Below, one piece after another: positions 9,194 to 15,761 of a stretch of 64,000 nucleotides of DNA. The translations under genes were made by a program, and so were the position numbers. Origin of the DNA: Microbacterium aurugineum (GTDB taxonomy: Bacteria > Actinomycetota > Actinomycetes > Actinomycetales > Microbacteriaceae); the NCBI RefSeq assembly GCF_023101205.1, contig NZ_CP078078.1:62001-126000 (forward strand). The letters run 5' to 3'. Below the pieces are notes generated by a model that was given only the letters and a program-made list of their open reading frames with translations, did not search any database and had not been told where the DNA came from. Numbering within the stretch: position 1 is the first letter of the stretch; each line of letters opens with the position of its first letter.

Positions 9194-9238
9194 GGGGGAC
9201 GGGACGGGGGACGGGGACGGGGTCAGCGGGGGAGGGGG
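9194..9238 (+). other. G-quadruplex-forming tract
   Basis: Seven runs of 3-5 G separated by 1-5 bases (9194-9198, 9201-9203, 9206-9210, 9213-9216, 9219-9222, 9228-9232, 9234-9238). This satisfies the usual G3+N1-7 rule and straddles the stop codon of the Lrp gene. Confidence 0.7.
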
Positions 9239-9690
9239 CCGGGGCCGTCGCGCAGTTCGAAGACGAGCTGGGTCTCGGTGCCGCGCACGACGGGATGGAC
9301 GGTGATGTGCTCGAGGACGATGTCGCGGAGCGCCGTCGCGTCCTCCACGGCCACATGCACGAGGAAGTCGTCGACGCCGGCGACGTGGAACACCTGCAGC
9401 ACACGCGGGACGCCGGCGAGAGCATCGAACAACGCCGTCACCTTGTCGCCCGTGTGATTCGCGAGCCGCACCTTGATGATCGCCTGCAGCGGGAAGCCCA
9501 GGGCCGCGCCATCCACACGGATGCGGGTGTCGCGGATCACCCCGCGCTCGCGCAGGGAACGCACGCGATGCGCGCACGTCGACTCGGCGAGACGCAGGCG
9601 GTGCGCCAGGGCTTTGTTCGTGATCTCGGCGTCGCGGGTGAGGACCGCGAGCAGTTCGAGGTCGGTCTCATCGAGTTGTGCTTTCGCCAA
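9223..9690 (-). CDS. Lrp/AsnC-family transcriptional regulator
   Basis: 155 residues: N-terminal HTH (DETDLELLAVLTRDAEITNKALAHRL, then STCAHRVRSLRERGVI) and a C-terminal RAM effector domain (about 70-145, with VFHVAGVDDFLVHVAV). Such regulators sense amino acids. It is divergent from a PLP-dependent trans-sulfuration enzyme, its most likely target, and a palindrome lies in the shared promoter region. The acyl-CoA ligase follows on the same strand, 140 bases downstream. Confidence 0.93.
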   Translation of the reverse strand: MAKAQLDETDLELLAVLTRDAEITNKALAHRLRLAESTCAHRVRSLRERGVIRDTRIRVDGAALGFPLQAIIKVRLANHTGDKVTALFDALAGVPRVLQVFHVAGVDDFLVHVAVEDATALRDIVLEHITVHPVVRGTETQLVFELRDGPGPLPR

Positions 9691-9713
9691 CCTTCGGCTC
9701 CTTCGTCGGACGG

Positions 9714-9727
9714 ATCCTGCACAGGAT
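9714..9727. promoter_or_regulatory. Candidate Lrp-family operator
   Basis: ATCCTG-CA-CAGGAT is a near-perfect inverted repeat in the 112-bp region between the divergent Lrp gene and the PLP enzyme gene. A second GGATCCTG half-like copy occurs around 9753. Confidence 0.45.
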
Positions 9728-9802
9728 AGCGAAACAGCCTCGATTCATGGTGGATCCTGTCGACTTCCTGCAAAAGTGCCGCGATTCCGGCAACGTGGAA
9801 GC

Positions 9803-11017
9803 ATGACTGCACCGTTGCATCCCGACACCGCCGCCGTTCACAGCGGCCGTTCCGACCTCGAGGGTCTCGGGGTGCACGCTTTGCCGATCGACCTGTCGAC
9901 GACCAATCCGCTCCCCGACATCGAGCGCGGGGGCGACTCGTACGAGGCCATGGCCACAGGTGGCCGCCCGCCGGCGGACGGCAGCATGGTCTACGCCCGG
10001 CTCTGGAACCCCACGGTCGCCCGGTTCGAGGACGCTCTGGCCGAACTCGAGCACGCCGAGGCCTCGGTCGCGTTCGCCTCGGGGATGGCGGCGATGACAG
10101 CCGTGATCCTCGCGCACACCGGCGCGACGGGCGCACGCCACGTGGTCGCGGTGCGTCCGCTCTACGGCGGCACCGATCACCTGCTCGGCTCCGGACTGCT
10201 CGGCGTCGAGACCACGTACTGCCATCCCGACGAGGTCGCCGCCGCCGTGCGTCCGGACACCGGCCTCGTCGTCGTCGAGACCCCGGCGAACCCGACCCTC
10301 GACATCGCCGACATCGCCGATGTGGTGCGCCAGGCCGGGTCAGTGCCGGTCGTGGTCGACAACACGTTCGCGACCCCGGTGCTGCAGAACCCGATCGATC
10401 TGGGCGCCGCGATGTCGTTGCACAGCGCCACCAAGTACCTCGGCGGCCACGGCGATGTGATCGCCGGTGTCGTCGCCTGCAGCGAAGAGACCGCGGAGGC
10501 GCTGCGCCGCGTGCGGGCGGTGACCGGGGGGCTCCTGCATCCGCTCGGGGCGTATCTGCTGCACCGCGGCCTCACGACCCTGCCGGTGCGGGTGCGGCAC
10601 CAGCAGGGGAGTGCGCAGCGGGTCGTGCAGTGGCTGATCGACCGGCCGGAGGTCGCCGAGGTCTTCTATCCCGGGCTCGACGGCGATCCGCGCGGCATCC
10701 TGGAACGGCAGATGCGCGGCACGGGGGCGATGATCGCGATCCGGATGCGGGGCGGATTCGCTGCCGCCTCCGCCGTGACGACGGCGACGAGGTTGTTCAC
10801 CCATGCCGTCTCGCTCGGCGGCGTGGACTCGCTGATCCAGCACCCGGCGGCGCTCACCCACCGGCCCGTGCCGCCCGAGGCCCGCCCGGCCGCCGATGTG
10901 CTGCGGCTGTCGATCGGGTTGGAGGATGTCGATGACCTGATCGCGGATCTCGCGCAGGCCTTCACGGTCGCCGATTCCGCCCGCAGCGGCGCGCCGGCAG
11001 AGGCCGTTCCCGCGTAG
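9803..11017 (+). CDS. Cys/Met-metabolism PLP-dependent enzyme (trans-sulfuration family)
   Basis: 404-residue fold-type I PLP enzyme of the cystathionine gamma-synthase/gamma-lyase/methionine gamma-lyase family. Seen: YARLWNPTVARFEDALAELEHAE, the PLP-stacking region SGMAAMTAV, VVVDNTFATPVLQ with the PLP-binding Asp, and SATKYLGGHGD with the Schiff-base Lys near residue 210. The exact reaction (lyase or synthase) cannot be decided. Divergent Lrp control suggests amino-acid-responsive degradation, for example a methionine or cysteine lyase. A purine-rich GTGGAAG precedes ATG 9803. Confidence 0.9.
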   Translation: MTAPLHPDTAAVHSGRSDLEGLGVHALPIDLSTTNPLPDIERGGDSYEAMATGGRPPADGSMVYARLWNPTVARFEDALAELEHAEASVAFASGMAAMTAVILAHTGATGARHVVAVRPLYGGTDHLLGSGLLGVETTYCHPDEVAAAVRPDTGLVVVETPANPTLDIADIADVVRQAGSVPVVVDNTFATPVLQNPIDLGAAMSLHSATKYLGGHGDVIAGVVACSEETAEALRRVRAVTGGLLHPLGAYLLHRGLTTLPVRVRHQQGSAQRVVQWLIDRPEVAEVFYPGLDGDPRGILERQMRGTGAMIAIRMRGGFAAASAVTTATRLFTHAVSLGGVDSLIQHPAALTHRPVPPEARPAADVLRLSIGLEDVDDLIADLAQAFTVADSARSGAPAEAVPA

Positions 11018-11034
11018 CCGCAGGGGGATCCGCG

Positions 11035-11508
11035 TCAGAGCGAGGGCAGGCAGATCGTCCCGGTCGCGATGCGCTCGGTCGGCATCCGATCGCGATCGTA
11101 GGTGATCTCGTGGTAGCCGTGCGGGGTGGGCACCCCGTCGTCGTCCAGGCTCACGAACACGATCTTCTCGATCGTCAGGATGCGCTTGCGGGTGATCATG
11201 TTGCGGGCCACGGCGCGCATCGTCAGGGAGGTCGTGCCGAAGTGCGTGGCCTGCAGGCCGATCTCGATCAGATCCCCCTGCACCGCGGAGGCTTCGAAGT
11301 TGATCTCCGAGATGTGCTTGGTGACGGCGCGGTAGTTGCCGAGCTGGACGATCGCGTAGATCGCCGCCTCCTCATCGATCCATTTCAGCAGGCTCCCGCC
11401 GAACAGGGAGCCGTTCGCATTGAGATCTTCCGGGCGCACCCACTTGCGGGTGCGGAAGTTGAGTCCGTCTTCCGACCACTGCCAGGCCGGTGCCTTCTGC
11501 TTCGCCAT
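11035..11508 (-). CDS. Acyl-CoA thioesterase (hotdog fold)
   Basis: 157 residues in the YciA/BACH-like hotdog family, hydrolysing acyl-CoA to free acid and CoA. The conserved block is LNANGSLFGGSLLKWIDEEAAIYAI (active-site Asn/Asp region of the central hotdog helix), followed by FEASAVQGDLIEIG and the VARNMITRKRI strand. ATG 11508 matches the family start. It converges on the PLP enzyme (17 bases between stops) and is divergent from the clpP pair. Confidence 0.88.
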   Translation of the reverse strand: MAKQKAPAWQWSEDGLNFRTRKWVRPEDLNANGSLFGGSLLKWIDEEAAIYAIVQLGNYRAVTKHISEINFEASAVQGDLIEIGLQATHFGTTSLTMRAVARNMITRKRILTIEKIVFVSLDDDGVPTPHGYHEITYDRDRMPTERIATGTICLPSL

Positions 11509-11562
11509 GAGCTCGAGGGTAGGGGTGCCGTGAGTCGGCGATGTTACGGCGCGTTTTCGACA

Positions 11563-11577
11563 TCTGCTCAGGGCAGA
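11563..11577. promoter_or_regulatory. Operator upstream of the clpP pair (PopR-like box)
   Basis: TCTGCTCAGGGCAGA is a 15-bp inverted repeat (6 of 7 pairs) 55 bases before the clpP start. The same sequence recurs as TCTGCTCAGAGCAGA at 13459-13475, upstream of the PopR-like regulator. From memory, the PopR box reported in Streptomyces is TCTGCC-N3-GGCAGA, which this matches at 11 of 12 fixed bases. Confidence 0.7.
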
Positions 11578-11632
11578 GCCGCCCACGGCAGAATCCCGCC
11601 GTACGCGGCACGCGAGAGCGGAAGCTGGGGGC

Positions 11633-12247
11633 ATGAGCGAAGACAACCCCATCCCGCACTTCGGCCCCGAGGCCCGGCGTGCGCTGTTCCACGAGCGGGT
11701 GCTCGTGCTCGACGGCGCGCTCGACGACGACAACGGCACCCTGCTGATGACGCAGCTGCTCGCACTGTCGTCCGAGGACCCCGTCGCCGACATCGTCCTC
11801 TGGATCCACTCGCCCGGCGGCTCCGTGCCGTCCATGCTCGCGATCCGCGACCTCATGCGACTCGTTCCGAACGACGTCGCGACCCTGGCCCTGGGCCTTG
11901 CCTGCAGTGCGGGGCAGTTCCTGCTCTCCGCGGGCACGCCGGGCAAGCGACGCGCCCTCCCGCACGCGCGCATCCTGATGCATCAGGGGTCCGCGGGGAT
12001 CGGCGGGTCCGCCGGCGAGCTCGAGACGCAGGCCGACGATCTGCGCCACATGCGTGACACCGTGCTCGGACTCATCTCCGCCGACACGGGGCAGCCCCTC
12101 GAGCGCATCTTCGAGGATTCGCTCCACGACCGCTGGTACACCGCGACGCAGGCGCAGGAGTACGGGTTCATCGACGGGATCGTGGCTTCGATCGCCGAGG
12201 TGATGCCGCGACGACGCCCGCGGGTCGGATTGGGGGCGGACGCATGA
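11633..12247 (+). CDS. clpP: ClpP-family serine protease subunit, catalytic
   Basis: 204-residue ClpP homologue. Catalytic residues align with E. coli ClpP: Ser92 (LACSAGQFLL), His117 (ILMHQGSAG) and Asp166 (HDRWYTATQAQEYG). ClpP forms two stacked heptamers that degrade proteins unfolded by a Clp ATPase. The oxyanion-side motif HSPGGSV is present. The gene lies behind a PopR-like operator and overlaps the second clpP-like gene by 4 bases (ATGA). It is probably the accessory, conditionally expressed pair analogous to Streptomyces clpP3-clpP4, not the housekeeping clpP1-clpP2. Confidence 0.9.
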   Translation: MSEDNPIPHFGPEARRALFHERVLVLDGALDDDNGTLLMTQLLALSSEDPVADIVLWIHSPGGSVPSMLAIRDLMRLVPNDVATLALGLACSAGQFLLSAGTPGKRRALPHARILMHQGSAGIGGSAGELETQADDLRHMRDTVLGLISADTGQPLERIFEDSLHDRWYTATQAQEYGFIDGIVASIAEVMPRRRPRVGLGADA

Positions 12248-12834
12248 GCAGCTACACGATCCCGAACGTGATCGCGCAGCATCCCCGGGGGGAGCGGGTC
12301 ATGGACGTGTACTCGCACCTCCTCGCCGAGCGCGTCATCTATCTCGGCACCGGCATCGATGCGGGCGTCGCCAACGCGCTGATCGCCCAACTGCTGCACC
12401 TCGACGCCGACAGCCCGGAGTCCGGCATCCAGTTCTACATCAACAGCGAGGGCGGCGACCCCGGAGCGGCGCTGGCGATCTACGACACCATGCGGCACAT
12501 CCGCCCGCGCATCGCCACGACGTGTGTCGGACAGGCGATCGGACCCGCAGCGCTGCTCGTCGCCGCGGGAGAATCCGGGGAGCGAGCCGCTCTCGCGCAC
12601 GCGCGCATCGTGCTGCATCAGCCCGCGGGACAGTCGCGGGGTGCGATCCCCGACCTGATCCTCGCGGCGGACGAGGTGGTGCGGGTGCGCTCCGACATGG
12701 AGGGGATCCTCGCCGAGCACACGGGTCGCACGGTTCCGGAACTGCGCGCCGACACCGACCGCGACCGGGTCTTCACCGCCTCCGCCGCCCGGGACTACGG
12801 CCTGATCGACACCGTGCTGGGCGCGCGCACCTGA
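12244..12834 (+). CDS. ClpP-like subunit lacking the catalytic serine
   Basis: 196-residue ClpP homologue that aligns end to end with ClpP, but the active-site segment reads CVGQAIGPAALL where E. coli has CMGQAASMGAFLL: Gly100 replaces the nucleophilic Ser. His125 (IVLHQPAGQ) and Asp174 (TDRDRVFTAS) remain, as does the INSEGGDPGAA block. It is therefore predicted to be proteolytically dead, comparable in concept to cyanobacterial ClpR, and probably forms one ring or mixed rings with the active subunit encoded immediately upstream. The ATGA overlap implies a fixed ratio. Confidence 0.88.
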   Translation: MSSYTIPNVIAQHPRGERVMDVYSHLLAERVIYLGTGIDAGVANALIAQLLHLDADSPESGIQFYINSEGGDPGAALAIYDTMRHIRPRIATTCVGQAIGPAALLVAAGESGERAALAHARIVLHQPAGQSRGAIPDLILAADEVVRVRSDMEGILAEHTGRTVPELRADTDRDRVFTASAARDYGLIDTVLGART

Positions 12835-12847
12835 CGCCCCCGCCCGA

Positions 12848-12941
12848 ACGGATGCCCGTGGACGCATTCATGACTCGGGGACGGATGCACGACTCGCGAA
12901 CGGATGCCGGACGGATGCATGACTCGGGGACGGATGCATGA
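12848..12941. repeat. Short degenerate repeat array (ACGGATGC)
   Basis: Five copies of ACGGATGC at 12848, 12881, 12900, 12911 and 12930, several followed by ATGACTCGGGG or CGACTCGCG. The array lies right after the second clpP-like gene. Confidence 0.7.
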
Positions 12942-12973
12942 GTGGCGCGGTGCTCGTGGTCATGCATCCGTCC
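12928..12973. terminator. Hairpin between convergent clpP and popR-like genes
   Basis: A perfect 14-bp inverted repeat (GGACGGATGCATGA at 12928-12941 and its complement at 12960-12973) with an 18-base loop. It could terminate transcription from both sides. There is no T-run. Confidence 0.5.
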
Positions 12974-12982
12974 GCGGCTCAT

Positions 12983-13064
12983 GCAGGTGAAGCACGCCGC
13001 AGGGCAGGTGAAGCACGCTGCCGGGCAGGTGAGCACGCCGCAGGGCAGGTGAGCACGCTGCCGG
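12983..13064. repeat. 20/21-bp tandem array, four units
   Basis: Units starting GCAGGTGA at 12983, 13004, 13025 and 13045. Units 1/3 continue into GCACGCCGCAGG and units 2/4 into GCACGCTGCCGG, so the array looks like a duplicated dimer. It lies just past the 3' end of the leftward PopR-like gene. No spacers, so not CRISPR. Confidence 0.85.
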
Positions 13065-13086
13065 ACGGATGGCTGACGCACGCGGC

Positions 13087-13419
13087 TCAGGCGGCGAGCG
13101 CGAAGGCGCCGCGCGGGACCGTGGTGGTCGTGCGGAGTTCCTCGGCGACGGCGCTCGTGAGCTCGATCAGGCTCGTGTCCAGAGCCCCTGCGATCGCGGC
13201 GATCATCTCGCTCGACGGCTCCTTCAACCCGCGCTCGACCTCGGAGAGGTATTGCGGCGAGAGGCCGGCCTTCTCCGCGGTGGCGGTGAGCGTCTCGTCG
13301 CGGTCGTGTCGACGTCGGCGCAGCTGGTCGCCCAGGAGGTGTCGCCACAGGGGCTCGGGTCCGTGGGGCTGTGGACGGTCGGAACGAGGAGTGCGCGGGA
13401 ACGGGACGATGTCGGCCAT
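13087..13419 (-). CDS. PopR/ClgR-like XRE regulator of clp genes
   Basis: 110-residue Cro/C1-type HTH protein. Residues about 25-85 (WRHLLGDQLRRRRHD, ATAEKAGLSPQYLSEVERGLKEPSSE, IAAIAGALDTSL) match the ClgR/PopR pattern. The protein ends in FALAA; known PopR/ClgR proteins end in alanines and are themselves ClpP substrates, and ALAA is also the end of the E. coli ssrA tag. It sits convergent to the ClpP pair and the same palindrome lies before both units. A TATCGT -10-like box 5 bases from ATG 13419 suggests a leaderless message. Likely an activator of the pair, kept low by proteolysis. Confidence 0.85.
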   Translation of the reverse strand: MADIVPFPRTPRSDRPQPHGPEPLWRHLLGDQLRRRRHDRDETLTATAEKAGLSPQYLSEVERGLKEPSSEMIAAIAGALDTSLIELTSAVAEELRTTTTVPRGAFALAA

Positions 13420-13456
13420 GCCTCACGATAAACCGGGGTCTCCGGAGGCTTCGAGC

Positions 13457-13477
13457 GGTTCTGCTCAGAGCAGAACC
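13457..13477. promoter_or_regulatory. Operator upstream of the popR-like gene
   Basis: GGTTCTGCTC and GAGCAGAACC flank a single A: a perfect 10-bp inverted repeat. Its core TCTGCTCAG-A-GCAGA is shared with the operator before clpP at 11563. It lies centred about 48 bases upstream of the gene start, an activator-like position, in the 64-bp gap after the MarR gene. Confidence 0.7.
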
Positions 13478-13483
13478 CGACCT

Positions 13484-13957
13484 TTACAGGGCCGCGGTGA
13501 CTCCCGGCAGCAACTTGCCGAGGATCGCCCCGAGCTGGTCGCGCTCTTCGGGGGTGAGCGGATCCAGCACCAGTTCGCGCACCTGCTCGACGTGCACCGG
13601 AGCCGCCGTGCGCAGCATCTCCCGACCGGCAGGGGTGAGAGCGGCCGAGAGGGTTCGCTTGTCGGTGCTGCAGGACGTGCGCTCGACCCAGCCGCGCTCC
13701 TCGAGCGAGTCGAGGGCATGGCTCAGGCGTGAGCGGCTGAGCCCCGCGATGCGTGCCAGCTCGGTCATCGTGACGATGCCGTCCCCCTGCCCGGCGAGTG
13801 TGACGAGGATGGCGTAGCGGGCGTGGTTGAGGCCGACCTCCTCCTTGAGGGTGCGGTCGAGCACCTGCGGGAGGAGTTGGACGAACCGGATGATGGGGAG
13901 CCAGGTGTCCATCTCGGTGTCGTCGAGTCGCCGCGGCTGCTGCTGCTCCGCCGTCAT
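13484..13957 (-). CDS. MarR-family transcriptional regulator
   Basis: 157 residues, winged HTH: LNHARYAILVTLAGQGDGIVTMTELARIAGLSRS is the recognition region and SCSTDKRTLSAALTPAGRE the wing with the conserved D-R. ATG 13957 is chosen because AGGAGG lies 5 bases before it. It is encoded downstream of ribA on the same strand, 29 bases away, and probably controls ribA and the EamA exporter. A TTGAA-N2-TTCAA palindrome at the ribA start is its likely site. Confidence 0.92.
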   Translation of the reverse strand: MTAEQQQPRRLDDTEMDTWLPIIRFVQLLPQVLDRTLKEEVGLNHARYAILVTLAGQGDGIVTMTELARIAGLSRSRLSHALDSLEERGWVERTSCSTDKRTLSAALTPAGREMLRTAAPVHVEQVRELVLDPLTPEERDQLGAILGKLLPGVTAAL

Positions 13958-13986
13958 GGTGTCCTCCTCGGATGTCACGCCGGGTG

Positions 13987-14646
13987 TCACGCCGCCGACA
14001 GGTCGAGCGTGTGCGCCGTGTGGTCCCTCTTGGCCTGCAGGTAGCGCGAATTGGACTCCGACAGGTGCACCTCGGTGCGCACCCGCTCGGTCACGCGGAT
14101 GCCGAGTGCTTCGAGCTGCACGGCCTTGTCGGGGTTGTTGCTGAGCAGGCGGATGCCGTCGACGCCGATCGCGTTCAGCATCTGGGCGGCCACGGTGTAG
14201 TCGCGCTCGTCCTCACCGTGTCCCAGGGCGACGTTCGCCTCGTAGGTGTCCAGCCCCGCGTCCTGCAAGGCGTAGGCGTCGAGCTTGGCGTAGAGGCCGA
14301 TGCCCCGACCTTCCTGTCGCAGGTAGAGCAGGAAGCCGCCGTCCTCCGCGATCCGCTCCACGGCTTCGCGCAGCTGGGGGCCGCAGTCGCAGCGCTCCGA
14401 GCCGAAGACGTCGCCGGTCAGGCACTCGCTGTGCGGGCGCACGAGCGGGGCCTCGCCGCCCTCGGTCGCGCGTTCGAGCGCTGCACGCCAATCGCCGAGT
14501 CCGAGCAGCAGGTGCTCACGGCCGTCGATGAGCCCGTCGAAGGTGACGACGTCGGCGGTCGTGGAGAAGCCGTCGCCGAAGCGCAGCGGCACCCGGACGC
14601 GCGTGCGCTCCGTGGCGACCGGAGCGACGGTTGAAGTTTCAATCAT
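13987..14646 (-). CDS. ribA: GTP cyclohydrolase II
   Basis: 219-residue stand-alone RibA converting GTP to 2,5-diamino-6-ribosylamino-4-pyrimidinone 5'-phosphate, formate and pyrophosphate, the first step of riboflavin synthesis. Zinc ligands Cys75, Cys86 and Cys88 have the same spacing as E. coli RibA (HSECLTGD ... SERCDCG). LRQEGRGIGLYAKLDAY and LLSNNPDKAVQLEALGI are also present. No fused DHBP synthase domain. Standing next to MarR and EamA genes rather than in a rib operon, it may be a second, conditionally used copy. The ATG has only a weak ribosome site and overlaps a palindrome. Confidence 0.93.
   Translation of the reverse strand: MIETSTVAPVATERTRVRVPLRFGDGFSTTADVVTFDGLIDGREHLLLGLGDWRAALERATEGGEAPLVRPHSECLTGDVFGSERCDCGPQLREAVERIAEDGGFLLYLRQEGRGIGLYAKLDAYALQDAGLDTYEANVALGHGEDERDYTVAAQMLNAIGVDGIRLLSNNPDKAVQLEALGIRVTERVRTEVHLSESNSRYLQAKRDHTAHTLDLSAA
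14631..14642. promoter_or_regulatory. TTGAA-N2-TTCAA palindrome at the ribA start
   Basis: TTGAAGTTTCAA is a perfect inverted repeat in codons 2-6 of ribA. This symmetry is common among MarR-family operators; the MarR gene lies downstream on the same strand. Binding here would block ribA-marR expression. Confidence 0.5.
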
Positions 14647-14706
14647 GCCGGGTGCAACGCGCAGTCCAGCGGAGTATTCCCCGACCCTCGGATGTCTCCT
14701 GGTTGT

Positions 14707-15609
14707 CTACCTGTCAGGCGGGCGTTCCGCCGGAGTGCGCCGCACGAGCTTCAGCTCGCTCGCGAGGATCCCGAGCACCACGAGTGCCCCGCCGATGAGT
14801 GCGGTCACGGGCAGACGCTCCCCGGCGATGCGTCCGATGACGCCGGCCCACACCGGCTCACCCGCGTAGATGATGGTCGCGCGCGTGGGGGAGACCGACT
14901 TCTGCGCCCAGTTCATCGTCAGCTGGATCAGACAGCTCGCCGCTCCGAGGCCGACCGCGCAGCCGACCCAGATCCACGAGAACTCCGGCACGCCCTCACC
15001 CACCACGGGCATCGTGAGCAGCCCCAGCACGCCGGCCGTCAGCAGCTGGATCACCGTGATTCGGCCGAGATCGACCTTTCCCGCGAAGAGGCTGATCAGG
15101 ATGATCTCGGCGGCGATCGGCAACGTGCTGATCATGGTCACGACCTCACCGGTGCCGAGGGTGAGCGCGAAGGCGTCGGGCCCGGCGATGAACAGCAGAC
15201 CCACGAACGCCAGCCCCGCGCCGACGAAGGCCATGAACGGAGGACGCGTGCGGAACACGGCCCACTGCGCGAGCGGGACCAGGGGCACGTACATCGCGGT
15301 GATGAAGGCGGAGGTGCTGCTGTCGATCGTCTGCAGCCCCTGCGTCTGCAAGCCGTAGCCGAGGTAGATCATCACCCCGATCGCCACGCCCGCGCCGACG
15401 TCGCGCCACCGGATCCCGCGCAGCACCCGGCGGAAGATCACGACGCTGATCAAACCCGCGATCAGGAAGCGGATGCCCACGAAGAACCAGGGTCCGGAAT
15501 GGTCCATCGCCCAATGCACGAGCAGGAAGGTGCCGCCCCAGACCGCGGTGATCGCGAGGAGCGCGGCCTCCTCCGGGCGGAACCGCATCCAGCGAAGTCG
15601 AGAGGGCAT
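14707..15609 (-). CDS. EamA/DMT-family transporter
   Basis: 300-residue membrane protein with ten TM segments in two EamA repeats (AVWGGTFLLVHWA at the start of the first, YAGEPVWAGVIGRIAGERL in the second). The family exports amino acids, purines or other metabolites; the substrate is unknown. AAAGGG precedes ATG 15609. It is followed by ribA 60 bases downstream on the same strand, so export of a pyrimidine or flavin-like compound is conceivable but unproven. Confidence 0.9.
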   Translation of the reverse strand: MPSRLRWMRFRPEEAALLAITAVWGGTFLLVHWAMDHSGPWFFVGIRFLIAGLISVVIFRRVLRGIRWRDVGAGVAIGVMIYLGYGLQTQGLQTIDSSTSAFITAMYVPLVPLAQWAVFRTRPPFMAFVGAGLAFVGLLFIAGPDAFALTLGTGEVVTMISTLPIAAEIILISLFAGKVDLGRITVIQLLTAGVLGLLTMPVVGEGVPEFSWIWVGCAVGLGAASCLIQLTMNWAQKSVSPTRATIIYAGEPVWAGVIGRIAGERLPVTALIGGALVVLGILASELKLVRRTPAERPPDR

Positions 15610-15661
15610 CGTGGGCCCTTTCTCGACGTTGCCGGATCGAGCCTAGTGGCCGGAATCCTCT

Positions 15662-15720
15662 TTCGAATCGCGCAAATGGTCCGATTCCGGCGCCGGATGC
15701 GGCCATTCACGCGATTCGAA
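15662..15720. repeat. 59-bp palindromic element, copy 1
   Basis: Arms TTCGAATCGCGCAAATGGTC (15662-15681) and its near complement (15701-15720) match at 17 of 20 positions. The 19-base centre holds CCGGCGCCGG. A second copy of identical length and orientation lies at 52891-52949. Here it sits 41 bases upstream of the sulfurtransferase start. Confidence 0.85.
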
Positions 15721-15749
15721 GGTGAGGACGGGGTGACCCGAGGATTCGG

Positions 15750-15755
15750 TAGCCT
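15750..15755 (+). promoter_or_regulatory. -10 box of the sulfurtransferase gene (leaderless)
   Basis: TAGCCT ends 6 bases before ATG 15762, placing transcription start at or next to the A of the start codon. No ribosome site precedes the gene. Confidence 0.5.
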
Positions 15756-15761
15756 CGCAGC

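Noticed and set aside
7908..9305. 465-codon frame opposite the acyl-CoA ligase
   Set aside because: No motif, biased Arg/Gly/Asp composition, and fully covered by a gene with clear catalytic motifs on the other strand.
12983..13064. CRISPR-like array
   Set aside because: Units are contiguous without unique spacers and there are no cas genes.
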